From the NCBI GenBank assembly GCA_036375275.1, contig DASUSF010000206.1, positions 1 through 8,004 of the forward strand: a stretch of DNA of 8,004 nt, written 5' to 3'. Source of the DNA: DASUSF01 sp036375275. GTDB lineage: Bacteria; Pseudomonadota; Alphaproteobacteria; Geminicoccales; Geminicoccaceae. The number at the start of each line of letters is the position of its first letter. The first letter of the stretch is position 1. Positions 1-6,246 of the stretch are shown piece by piece. The translations under genes were made by a program, and so were the position numbers. The notes beneath the pieces were generated by a model. The model was not told the origin of the DNA and did no database searches. It worked only from the letters and a program-made list of their open reading frames with translations.

Positions 1-499
1 TCGCCACCTCGCCGTCGCGGGGGAGCGCTGCCTGCTGATCCAGCTCTTCGACCGCCTCGTCGCGGTCATCGCCTGGCGCTGGCGCGGCGGCCGGCTCAGG
101 CCGCTCCGGGGGGGGCGGTGGCGCCTCGGCGCGCGCCGCCCGCGCCGCGGGCTGATCCGGAACCGCCGCCTGTCGTTCGACCTGCTCCGCGGGGAGCGAC
201 CCCTCGCCGCTGCAGGTCCAGCGGTTCTGCTCCAGAAGATCGACCAGCCCGACCGCCTTCGCCCGGCAGAAATCGGCATCGCTGGTCGCCGACCACAGGG
301 TTTCCTCGACCCCCGGCCGTTCCGTCTGCTTGATGTAGATCACGTCGCAGGGCGGGCGCCCGACGTCGCCGGCGAAGCGGATCTCGATCCGCCGGATGGT
401 GTCGCCGATCCTGCAGACGTAGCCGACGTCCGCGGCCGCAGGCAGCGTCGTCAGGAGCACGCCGCCGACCGTCAGCCAGCCGGTCGCAAATCGCATCAT
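1..499 (-). CDS. Exported four-cysteine protein of unknown function (3' end beyond window)
   Basis: This frame reads without a stop from ATG at 499 to the left edge, giving 166 residues of a protein whose C-terminus is not in the window. Residues 1-23 look like a Sec signal peptide: a short basic start (MMRF), a hydrophobic core ending LLTTLP, and an AAA|D cleavage site. The mature part has four cysteines (C29, C51, C78, C96), enough for two disulfides in the periplasm, with the pattern YVCRIGD, RPPCDVIY, LWSATSDADFC and WTC. From memory, small exported alphaproteobacterial proteins of unknown function share this pattern, but no function is established. From about residue 99 the chain turns Pro/Ala-rich and acidic, including a run of five prolines at 127-131. 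No Shine-Dalgarno sequence precedes the paired ATGATG start, so residue 1 could also be the second Met at 496. It lies 124 bp downstream of hyuB on the same strand. Expression is probably separate or loosely linked. Confidence 0.75.
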   Translation of the reverse strand, partial: MMRFATGWLTVGGVLLTTLPAAADVGYVCRIGDTIRRIEIRFAGDVGRPPCDVIYIKQTERPGVEETLWSATSDADFCRAKAVGLVDLLEQNRWTCSGEGSLPAEQVERQAAVPDQPAARAARAEAPPPPPERPEPAAAPAPGDDRDEAVEELDQQAALPRDGEVA

Positions 500-525
500 G
501 GGCGGGAAGGTCGATCGCGGAACAT
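496..525 (-). other. Possible 9-codon leader ORF overlapping the start of the exported protein
   Basis: An ATG at 525 opens a short frame encoding MFRDRPSRP. Its TGA stop (498-496) sits inside the ATGATG start of the exported-protein gene. Such stop/start overlap can let terminating ribosomes restart, which would compensate for the missing Shine-Dalgarno sequence of the main gene. The leader has only a weak ribosome site of its own (AAAGG, 15 nt upstream), so translation is uncertain and this may be chance. Confidence 0.2.
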
Positions 526-551
526 GGACTTAAGGTACCGCCTTTCACCCT

Positions 552-584
552 CGCGACAAGTCGCGCATGAAGCGAAAATGCGCG
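552..584 (-). promoter_or_regulatory. Two overlapping, mutually exclusive hairpins upstream of the exported protein
   Basis: Hairpin one pairs 562-568 with 578-584 (CGCGCAT/ATGCGCG, 7 bp, 9-nt loop). Hairpin two pairs 552-556 with 561-565 (CGCGA/TCGCG, 4-nt loop). They share bases 562-565, so only one can form at a time. They lie about 50-85 nt before the ATG at 499. No U-run follows either stem, so a simple intrinsic terminator is unlikely. In DNA this GC-rich, such pairings can arise by chance. Confidence 0.25.
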
Positions 585-608
585 CAGTCTCGCCGGCGCG
601 GCCGGACT

Positions 609-622
609 CGCCCGGCCGGGCG
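609..622. repeat. Perfect 14-bp GC palindrome just past the hyuB stop
   Basis: CGCCCGGCCGGGCG is an exact inverted repeat beginning one base past the hyuB TGA. As RNA it could fold into a short, very stable stem at the 3' end of the hyuAB message. No T-run follows on the minus strand, so it is not a classical Rho-independent terminator. It might protect the 3' end or assist termination. Confidence 0.35.
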
Positions 623-623
623 C

Positions 624-2243
624 TCAGCCGCCGACCAGCTCGTCCCGGCGCTCCGCCTCCAGGAGCTCCGGCGCCCGCTCCCCGGCCGGTCCGTAGCCAC
701 CTCCGCCGGGGGTCAGGACGAGCAGCCGCCGCCCGCCGGGGATCTCCTGGTAGCCCTTCGTGGGCAGCTCGGTGCCGTCGTCGAGGCGGAGCGTGCCGAG
801 CGCGCCCGCGGCGCCGCCGGCCCGGCCGCGGGCCGGGAACCGGGTCCGGTCGAACGCCGCCCAGAGCCCGAAGGGAGCGCCGTCCAGCGCCTCGATCTCG
901 ATGATCTGGCCGTGCCCGCCGCGCCACGCGCCCGCGCCGCCCGAATCCGGTCGAAGCTCGCGACGGTGGTAGAGCAGCGGCGAGATCGACTCCGTGATCT
1001 CGACCGGCGTCCCACGCACCCCAGAGGGATAGGCGGTGGCAGAGAGGCCGTCCGCGGCCGGGCGCGCGCCGGTGCCGCCATTGTGGACCGCGTTGAGCAT
1101 GAAGCGCCGGAGGTTGCTGCCGCCGGGGGTGGTGCTGCGCCCCATGGTGAGGGTCCAGAGGCAGGACGTGCCCTCCGCCGGCACCCGTCCCGGAACCGCC
1201 TGATGCAGGCAGCCGAAGACCACGTCGGGCAGCATCTGGCCGATCACGTGGCGGGTCGCCACCGGCGCCGGCGGCAGGGCGTTGAGGATGCAGTTCTCGG
1301 GCGCTGCCACGCTGAACACGCTGAGCGAGCCGGCGTTGTTCGGGACCTCCGGCGCGATCGCGCAGGCGAGGCCGAAGCCGGTGTACGCTTCGCAGTAGGT
1401 CTTCGGGACGTTGATCCCGCGGCTCGAGACCGGGGACGTGCCGGCGTAGTCCACCCGCACCCCCTCCGCATCGATCGTGAGCGCCGCCACCAGCTCGATC
1501 GGCTCGCCGAATCCGTCGAGGGTCATCGTCTGCCGCCACGTGCCGCGCGGGAGCTTCGCGACCTCGGCGAGCACCGCCGCCCGGGACTGGCTCACGATGT
1601 GTTCGGCGAGCTCGTCCAGACGCTCGAGCCCGAACTCGTCCATCATGACCCGGAGCCGCCGCACGCCGGTCTCGTTGCAGGCGGCGAGCGAGTAGACGTC
1701 GCCTTCCGCCTCGACCGGCGCCCGGCTGTTGGCCCGGATCAGCGCGAGGAGCGTGGGGTCGAACGTGCCCCGGTCGGCCAGCTTGAGCATCGGGATCGAG
1801 AGCCCCTCGGCGTAGACGTCCTTGCCGTCGGGGCCGAAGCCGATGCCGCCGATGTCGATCAGGTGGCTGGTGCAGGAGAACAGCGCGACCAGACGGTCCC
1901 GGTGGAAGGCGGGCGTGGTGAGGACGAAGTCGTGCAGGTGGCCGGTGCCCATCCAGGGGTCGTTGGTGATGTAGACGTCGCCCGGCTGCATCGTGGAGAG
2001 CGGGAAGTGGCGGATGAAGTGCCCGACCGACTTCGCCATCGAGTTGACGTGCCCGGGCGTCCCGGTCACTGCCTGGGCGAGCATCCGGCCCTGCAGATCG
2101 AACACGCCGGCCGACAGGTCGCCGGCCTCGCGGACGATCGGACTGAACGCGGTCCGGAGCAGCGTCGTCGCCTGCTCCTCGACCACCGCGATCAGGCGGT
2201 TCCACATGATCTGCCGGTCGAGTTCGGCGAGGGCGTCGCTCAT
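624..2243 (-). CDS. hyuB: Hydantoinase B / 5-oxoprolinase beta-type subunit
   Basis: This 539-residue protein is a full-length member of the HyuB family. With HyuA it hydrolyses cyclic amides such as hydantoins or 5-oxoproline at the cost of ATP, or in related enzymes carboxylates ketones. It is cytoplasmic, with no signal peptide or membrane segment. Family signatures occur in order: DLSAGVFD (42-49), GTPGHVNSM (61-69), NDPWMGTGHLHD (94-105), SHLIDIGG (126-133), a NSRAPVEAEGDVY segment (172-184), NGGTG (from 388), PSGVRGTPVE, ELRPDSGGAGAWRGG, and a C-terminal TPGGGGYG. The histidines and aspartates of NDPW...HLHD and SHLID are likely metal or active-site residues, by family analogy. The ATG at 2243 shares its A with the hyuA stop (TGATG), and GGAG lies 8 nt upstream inside hyuA, so translation is probably coupled. 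The frame stays open upstream through hyuA, but protein similarity begins at this Met. The substrate cannot be read from the sequence. Confidence 0.96.
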   Translation of the reverse strand: MSDALAELDRQIMWNRLIAVVEEQATTLLRTAFSPIVREAGDLSAGVFDLQGRMLAQAVTGTPGHVNSMAKSVGHFIRHFPLSTMQPGDVYITNDPWMGTGHLHDFVLTTPAFHRDRLVALFSCTSHLIDIGGIGFGPDGKDVYAEGLSIPMLKLADRGTFDPTLLALIRANSRAPVEAEGDVYSLAACNETGVRRLRVMMDEFGLERLDELAEHIVSQSRAAVLAEVAKLPRGTWRQTMTLDGFGEPIELVAALTIDAEGVRVDYAGTSPVSSRGINVPKTYCEAYTGFGLACAIAPEVPNNAGSLSVFSVAAPENCILNALPPAPVATRHVIGQMLPDVVFGCLHQAVPGRVPAEGTSCLWTLTMGRSTTPGGSNLRRFMLNAVHNGGTGARPAADGLSATAYPSGVRGTPVEITESISPLLYHRRELRPDSGGAGAWRGGHGQIIEIEALDGAPFGLWAAFDRTRFPARGRAGGAAGALGTLRLDDGTELPTKGYQEIPGGRRLLVLTPGGGGYGPAGERAPELLEAERRDELVGG

Positions 2244-4336
2244 CAGGGGATCTCCAGCTCGTGCCGCTCGAGTTGCACGTGGCCGTGGCCGTCGACTTGG
2301 GCCTCGAACCCGGCCGGCACCACGATCGTCGTGTCGTCCTCGACCAGGACCGCCGGCCCGTCGACGCGGGCGCCCGGCACGAGGTCGTCCCGCGCATACA
2401 CCTCGACCTCGATCATCGCGCGCCGCTCGGCGTCGAACAGCCGGCGCCTGCCCGCGAGCGGCGGGGCCGGCGCTGCCGGGGACGGCGCGCGATGCTCGAC
2501 CGGCGCGACGGGGCCGCGCAGTTCCAGGCCGAAGCTCAGGATCTCGACGTCGAGGTTCGGGATCAGGCGGCCGTAGAGCGTGCCGTACGCCTGCTCGAAG
2601 GCCTCGCGCATGGTCCGGGCGTCGCCGGACGCAAGCCGCCGCGCCGGCAGATCCGCGACCACCTCGTGACCCTGGCCGACGTAGCGCATGTGAGCGCTCC
2701 GCACGTCCTCGAGGGGCGCCCCCGGCGCCGCCGCCTCGACCACCGTCCGGGCTTCCTCCAGCATGTCGTCGAACAGCCGGTTGATCGTCCCGGGGTCGAA
2801 GTCCCCGAGACGCATGTAGCGCGAGCGGACGGTGGCGTACGCCGCGGGCGCGCGGAGGAAGCCGACCGCGGAGCCGACCCCGGCGCCGGCCGGGACCAGG
2901 ATCCGCCGGATGCCGAGCTTCGCCGCCAGGCGGGCCGCGTGCACCGGGGCCGCCCCGCCGAACGCGATCAGGGTCCGGGCACCGAGCGTGCGGCCGCGCT
3001 CCACAGCATGGACCCGCGCGGCGTTGGCCATCGTCTCCTCGACCATCTCGCTGATGCCGAAGGCGGCGAGCTCCGTGGCCATGCCGAGCGGCCGGCCGAC
3101 CGCCTCGCGGACCGCCGCCGCCGCGAGATCCGGACGCAGCGTCATCCGGCCGCCCGCGAAGCCGTCCGGCGCCAGGCGGCCGAGCAGCAGGTCGGCGTCG
3201 GTGACGGTCGGCCGGCGCCCGCCACGGTCGTAGCACGCCGGCCCCGGCTCGGCGCCGGCGCTCTCCGGGCCGACCGCGATCCGCCGCGTCGCGTCGAGCC
3301 GCGCGATCGAGCCGCCGCCCGCGCCGATCTCGACCATCTCGATGACCGGGATCCGGATCGGCAGCCCGCTGCCTTTGACGAACCGCGCCTGACGGTCGAC
3401 CTCGAAGGTCCTGGAGGTCTCGGGGCGGAAATCGTCGATCAGGCAGATCTTGGCGGTGGTCCCGCCCATGTCGAAGGACAGGACCCGCTCGAGCCCCGCC
3501 TCCTCGGCGATCCGGGCGGCGAGGATGGCGCCGCCGGCGGGCCCCGACTCGATCAGCCGGACCGGCTCGCGCGCCGCGTGCTCGACCCCGATCAGGCCGC
3601 CGCCGGAGGTGATCATGAACAGCGGGGCCGCGAGCCCGAGGTCGGCGAGCCCCTGCTCCAGCCGGCGCAGGTAGCCCGCGATCCGCGGCTGCACGTAGGC
3701 GTTCACCACCGCGGTGGTGAACCGCTCGTACTCGCGGATCTCGGGGCATACCTCGCCCGAGAGGGTGACCCGCAGATCGGGCCGGGCACCCTGGATCAGA
3801 TCCGCCGCCCGCCGCTCGTGCGCCGGGTTGGCGTAGCTGTGCAGGAAGCCGATCGCGACGCTCTCGACCTCCAGCCGGTCGAGGTCGGGCAGGAGATCGC
3901 GGACCGCGGCCTCGTCGAGCGGGGTCAGCACCTCGCCGCTCGCGGTGATGCGCTCGCCGACCGGAAAGCGAAGGTGCCGCGGCACCAGCGGCTCGGTCTT
4001 GACCAGATTGATGTCGTACTGGTCGAAGCGACCCTCGTCGCCGATCGCGAGCACGTCGCGGAAACCGCGCGTCGTGATGAGCGCGGTGCGCGCGCCCCTG
4101 CGCTCGATCACGGCGTTGGTGGCGAGGGTGGTGCCGTGGATCACGACCCCGAGCTGTCGGGGATGGAGGCCGACCCGCTCGAGCAGCGCCCGGACGCCGT
4201 CGAGCACCGCTTCCTCGGGCGCGTCCGGCGTGGTCAGGAGCTTCAGCGTGTGCCGATGGCCGGCCTGCTCGACGACCAGATCCGTGAACGTGCCACCGAT
4301 GTCGACGGCGAGCCGCGCCGGCGCGCTCTCTGCCAT
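2243..4336 (-). CDS. hyuA: Hydantoinase A / 5-oxoprolinase alpha-type subunit (ATPase)
   Basis: This 697-residue protein has the usual HyuA length and supplies the ATP-using half of the HyuAB complex, activating the amide carbonyl by phosphorylation. The N-terminal domain (about 9-185) carries the phosphate-binding loop DIGGTFTD (12-19), HGTTLATNAVIER (67-79) and the stretch RFDQYDINLVKTEPLVPR (103-120). The central actin-like ATPase domain (about 205-490) carries ESGPAGGA (263-270), the second phosphate loop FDMGGTTAK (288-296), GPESAGAEPGPACYDRGG (356-373) and AFGGAAPVHAARLA (458-471). The rest is the family C-terminal domain. The ATG at 4336 is preceded by only a G-rich tract (GGGGGTGG, 4345-4338), and the family match begins within ten residues, so this start is well placed. 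It is the first gene of a two-gene operon with hyuB. The 135 bp upstream (4337-4471) show no convincing promoter, so read-through from the coiled-coil gene is possible. HyuA-type subunits of acetone or acetophenone carboxylases look alike, so the reaction remains open. Confidence 0.96.
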   Translation of the reverse strand: MAESAPARLAVDIGGTFTDLVVEQAGHRHTLKLLTTPDAPEEAVLDGVRALLERVGLHPRQLGVVIHGTTLATNAVIERRGARTALITTRGFRDVLAIGDEGRFDQYDINLVKTEPLVPRHLRFPVGERITASGEVLTPLDEAAVRDLLPDLDRLEVESVAIGFLHSYANPAHERRAADLIQGARPDLRVTLSGEVCPEIREYERFTTAVVNAYVQPRIAGYLRRLEQGLADLGLAAPLFMITSGGGLIGVEHAAREPVRLIESGPAGGAILAARIAEEAGLERVLSFDMGGTTAKICLIDDFRPETSRTFEVDRQARFVKGSGLPIRIPVIEMVEIGAGGGSIARLDATRRIAVGPESAGAEPGPACYDRGGRRPTVTDADLLLGRLAPDGFAGGRMTLRPDLAAAAVREAVGRPLGMATELAAFGISEMVEETMANAARVHAVERGRTLGARTLIAFGGAAPVHAARLAAKLGIRRILVPAGAGVGSAVGFLRAPAAYATVRSRYMRLGDFDPGTINRLFDDMLEEARTVVEAAAPGAPLEDVRSAHMRYVGQGHEVVADLPARRLASGDARTMREAFEQAYGTLYGRLIPNLDVEILSFGLELRGPVAPVEHRAPSPAAPAPPLAGRRRLFDAERRAMIEVEVYARDDLVPGARVDGPAVLVEDDTTIVVPAGFEAQVDGHGHVQLERHELEIP

Positions 4337-4364
4337 GCCACCCCCGCCATGTCAGCCGCCACGT

Positions 4365-4480
4365 CGTCAGCCGACAGCATGCAGCATTGCCGGCGGCGGC
4401 TGGACCTTAGCCAGGGGAGCGACCGGGCGGCAAGACCGGCTCGACGGCGGTGGCCGCCGGGCTCGCTGCCGTCAGCCGAC
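4365..4480. repeat. 11-bp direct repeat CGTCAGCCGAC, two copies
   Basis: CGTCAGCCGAC occurs at 4365-4375 and again at 4470-4480, with a partial copy GTCAGCCG at 4351-4358. The copies bracket the hyuA upstream gap, and the right copy covers the stop codon of the coiled-coil gene. They could be binding sites for a regulator of hyuA, but GTCAGCCG also appears at the recG stop (6246-6253), so simple compositional bias is a fair alternative. Confidence 0.2.
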
Positions 4481-4990
4481 GTTCAGGCGCTCGCGCTGCA
4501 GGATCGAGCAGAGATCGTCGTGCACACGTTCCAGCAGGCAGAGCAGCCGGGCTTCGCCGTGGTCGTAGAAGACGTCATCGGGATCCGAGACGATGATTTC
4601 CCGGAACCTCGCCACTGCCAGTCCGAGCACCGACTGGATGTCGTCGAGCGACCCGGATGGCGTCTTGACGAGCAGGTTCTCGAGGTCCTCGATCTGGCTG
4701 TCGACGTCGTCGAGGCGCTGCTCGATGTCGTCGAGACCGGCCTCGGTCTCGGCCGCCGACCAGTCGTTGACCAGCGAGCGGATCTCATCGTTGGTCATGC
4801 CGACCAGCCGGAGGGGCTCGACCGCCCAGTCCGGCAGCTGCGCGCGCAGATGATCCTGCTGCGCGAGCAGGGCCTGCCGCCGCCGCTGCAGATCCCGGAT
4901 CCGGTGCGACAGAAGGACCGAGTTGGCGATCACGCTCACGGTGTCCGGAAGTCGGTGCGGGGGCGACCAGGTCTCGGCAAGCTGTGTCAC
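4472..4990 (-). CDS. Coiled-coil protein of unknown function
   Basis: I do not recognise this 172-residue protein as a named family. It lacks a signal peptide and membrane segments and is mostly charged and leucine-rich, suggesting a helical cytoplasmic protein. Residues about 30-50 (HRIRDLQRRRQALLAQQDHL) form one likely helix. About 80-110 (AETEAGLDDIEQRLDDVDSQ and onward) has heptad-like Leu/Ile/Val spacing typical of an acidic coiled coil. A kink at KTPSGSLDDI leads into further helices rich in Leu and Asp. The layout, a coiled coil followed by a T-P-x-x-S/T-L-x-D/G motif, recalls small hypothetical proteins common in alphaproteobacteria; this is memory-based inference. The GTG at 4990 is chosen because AGGAGG lies 8 nt upstream. 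An in-frame ATG at 5131 would add 47 residues of Arg/Pro/Glu-rich sequence that look non-coding. It is 135 bp upstream of hyuA on the same strand, so they might be cotranscribed. No function should be assigned. Confidence 0.8.
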   Translation of the reverse strand: MTQLAETWSPPHRLPDTVSVIANSVLLSHRIRDLQRRRQALLAQQDHLRAQLPDWAVEPLRLVGMTNDEIRSLVNDWSAAETEAGLDDIEQRLDDVDSQIEDLENLLVKTPSGSLDDIQSVLGLAVARFREIIVSDPDDVFYDHGEARLLCLLERVHDDLCSILQRERLNVG

Positions 4991-4998
4991 GTCATGTT

Positions 4999-5004
4999 CC
5001 TCCT
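4999..5004 (-). promoter_or_regulatory. Perfect Shine-Dalgarno AGGAGG deciding a GTG start
   Basis: AGGAGG on the minus strand is followed by 8 nt and then GTG at 4990. An ATG at 4995 is only 3 nt from the site and reads ATG-ACG-TGA, stopping at once, so GTG is the working start. This is the best ribosome-binding site seen in the window. Confidence 0.75.
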
Positions 5005-5160
5005 GCAATCCGGCGCTGGCTGCTCGCGTCCTCTCGGGCCCTGGCCGCCGGCAGCGCTCCCTCTGAGGCCGCTCCTGCCACTCGGTAGTTTCGCCGGATC
5101 GCCCGTTCCCTGGCCTTGGGTCCATGGTCATCCGGCCCCTCAAGGTTCCACTAAGCATAC

Positions 5161-5192
5161 TATTAATCATGGCAGGCAAAATGACTTGTCAA
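5161..5192 (-). promoter_or_regulatory. Candidate promoter for the coiled-coil gene
   Basis: A perfect -35 hexamer TTGACA lies at 5192-5187 on the minus strand, preceded by C as in alphaproteobacterial sigma-70-type promoters. The -10 is weak: ATTAAT or TTAATA at 5167-5161 with a 19-20 nt spacer, or TGATTA at 17 nt. The start codon is about 170 nt downstream, implying a long leader. Confidence 0.35.
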
Positions 5193-5226
5193 GCTGTATT
5201 TTTCTGGGCCTTATATTGAGGGGAAG

Positions 5227-5256
5227 TTGAAAAAACTTTCGAGAAAATTTTATACA
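5227..5256 (+). promoter_or_regulatory. Candidate promoter for the DUF502 gene
   Basis: TTGAAA at 5227-5232 is followed after 18 nt by TATACA at 5251-5256, a fair sigma-70-type match on the plus strand. It would start transcription near 5263 and give a leader of about 180 nt before the GTG at 5446. The call rests on two hexamers only; AT-rich DNA produces such matches readily. Confidence 0.35.
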
Positions 5257-5445
5257 AATGTGATGTCTTTGACTTGACTTGCGCTGCCGGCAGACCCCCG
5301 GTTCTGCGGGAAATCCTGGCCCGTGCCGGCGCCCCCGCTGCTCCCTGGACGGCACGAAATCCTTCTGCGTAATGTCCGTCGTTCAGGCGATCGCGCCGTC
5401 ATTCGGCCGCTTCCGGCGGCCGTTCGTGGGGATCGAGGCCAGCAC

Positions 5446-6240
5446 GTGTCACCGTGGCGCAAGCATCCTTCCGAGGGGGGAACCCATCGCTTCGGCGACG
5501 CCGGCTCGTCCTCGCAGGCGCCGCTGATGGCCCGGCTCCGCGCCTATTTCCTCACCGGCGTGATCGTCACCGCGCCAATCAGCATCACCATCTTCCTGGT
5601 CTGGCAGTTCATCTCGTTCCTCGACGACCGGGTGCAGGCATTTCTACCGGTCCGATACAATCCCGAGACTTACCTCCCGTTCAGCGTGCCGGGGCTGGGC
5701 CTGCTGATCATGCTCGCGGCATTGACCTTCGTCGGCATGCTGGCGGCGGGGCTCGCCGGCCGGACCCTGGTTCGGCTGGGCGAGCGGCTGCTCTCGCGGA
5801 TGCCGGTCGTCCGCAGCGTCTACAGCACGCTCAAGCAGATCTTCGAGACGGTGCTCGCGCAATCCTCGCGCTCGTTCCGCGAGGTGGTGCTGATCGAGTA
5901 CCCGCGCCGCGGCATCGGCGCGATCGGCTTCGTCACCGGCCCGACCCGGGGCGAGGTGCAGGAGCGCGCCGACGACGAGCTGGTCAACGTCTTCCTGCCG
6001 ACCACGCCCAACCCGACCTCCGGCTTTCTCCTGTTCGTGCCGAAGAAGGACCTGGTCCACCTCGACATGTCGATCGAGGAGGGCATCAAGATGGTCATCT
6101 CGGGCGGGATCGTGACGCCGAGCATGGCCGAGGCCGCCGCGGAGGCGGCGCTGCAGTCACCGCCCGGCCGGGTCCAGCCGGTGCGGCGGATCGACGCGGC
6201 GCGCCACGCCGAGCCGCCGGAGACGCGCGCCGCCGAGTGA
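5446..6240 (+). CDS. DUF502/COV1-family inner-membrane protein
   Basis: This protein of 264 residues (from GTG 5446) belongs to the DUF502 family, which includes plant COV1-type proteins; its bacterial role is unknown. Two membrane segments are visible: residues about 34-58 (AYFLTGVIVTAPISITIFLV onward) and about 83-105 (GLGLLIMLAALTFVGMLAAG). The family hallmark RMPVVRSVYSTLKQI follows at 118-132. The soluble part continues with VVLIEYPRRGIGAIGFVTG, a VFLPTTPNPTSGFLLFVPKKD segment in two pieces, and SIEEGIKMVISGGIV, all typical of the family. The tail after about 225 is Ala/Arg/Pro-rich and probably disordered. GTG 5446 is preceded by GAGG at 7 nt and gives the polar N-terminal extension often seen in proteobacterial members. 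ATG 5527, with a weaker AGG at 8 nt, would give 237 residues and keep both helices. Its stop is 6 bp from the recG stop on the other strand. Confidence 0.9.
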   Translation: MSPWRKHPSEGGTHRFGDAGSSSQAPLMARLRAYFLTGVIVTAPISITIFLVWQFISFLDDRVQAFLPVRYNPETYLPFSVPGLGLLIMLAALTFVGMLAAGLAGRTLVRLGERLLSRMPVVRSVYSTLKQIFETVLAQSSRSFREVVLIEYPRRGIGAIGFVTGPTRGEVQERADDELVNVFLPTTPNPTSGFLLFVPKKDLVHLDMSIEEGIKMVISGGIVTPSMAEAAAEAALQSPPGRVQPVRRIDAARHAEPPETRAAE

Positions 6241-6246
6241 GGCCGG

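Larger units (their letters stand above)
5147..5280. promoter_or_regulatory. AT-rich divergent promoter island
   Basis: This stretch of about 130 bp is far richer in A and T than the roughly 70% G+C around it. It includes A- and T-runs (GAAAAAACTTT near 5229-5239, AAAATTTT at 5244-5251, TATTTTT near 5197-5203) and a tandem GACTTGACTTG at 5271-5281. It lies between genes reading away from each other, which fits a shared regulatory region where DNA melts or bends easily. A horizontally acquired scrap is a less likely alternative, since no coding remnant is visible. Confidence 0.55.
4991..5445. other. 455-bp intergenic region between divergent genes
   Basis: I find no credible gene here. Open frames in this stretch give Arg/Pro-rich or unstructured translations, have no ribosome-binding sites and cross the AT-rich part with poor codon use. 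The region has three parts. Positions 4991-5146 are GC-rich leader for the coiled-coil gene. Roughly 5147-5280 is an AT-rich island with promoter-like sequences. Positions 5281-5445 are GC-rich leader for the DUF502 gene, long enough for a 5' UTR of about 180 nt. No tRNA, terminator or riboswitch fold was recognised. Confidence 0.6.

Noticed and set aside
567..2576. A 669-codon plus-strand open frame opposite hyuB
   Set aside because: Same cause. The product is an Arg/Asp/Glu/Val-rich repeat-like string with no motifs, and hyuB on the other strand is unmistakable.
2244..3749. The hyuB frame stays open about 500 codons upstream through hyuA, suggesting a 1041-residue fusion
   Set aside because: The extra part overlaps hyuA out of frame and reads as Arg/Gly/Ala-rich noise. 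HyuB family similarity begins at the Met at 2243, which has its own ribosome site.
5186..5203. A possible IHF-type site (TGTCAAGCTGTATTTTT)
   Set aside because: It departs from the consensus at more than one key position, so no site is called.
2261..5230. A 989-codon open frame on the plus strand antisense to hyuA and the coiled-coil gene
   Set aside because: It is a GC-bias shadow: its translation is Arg/Asp/Pro-rich with no recognisable domain, whereas the minus-strand frames match HyuA motif for motif.
5167..5355. A 62-codon minus-strand frame across the AT-rich island
   Set aside because: It has no ribosome site and no motif, and its codons change character abruptly with base composition. 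It looks like non-coding regulatory DNA.
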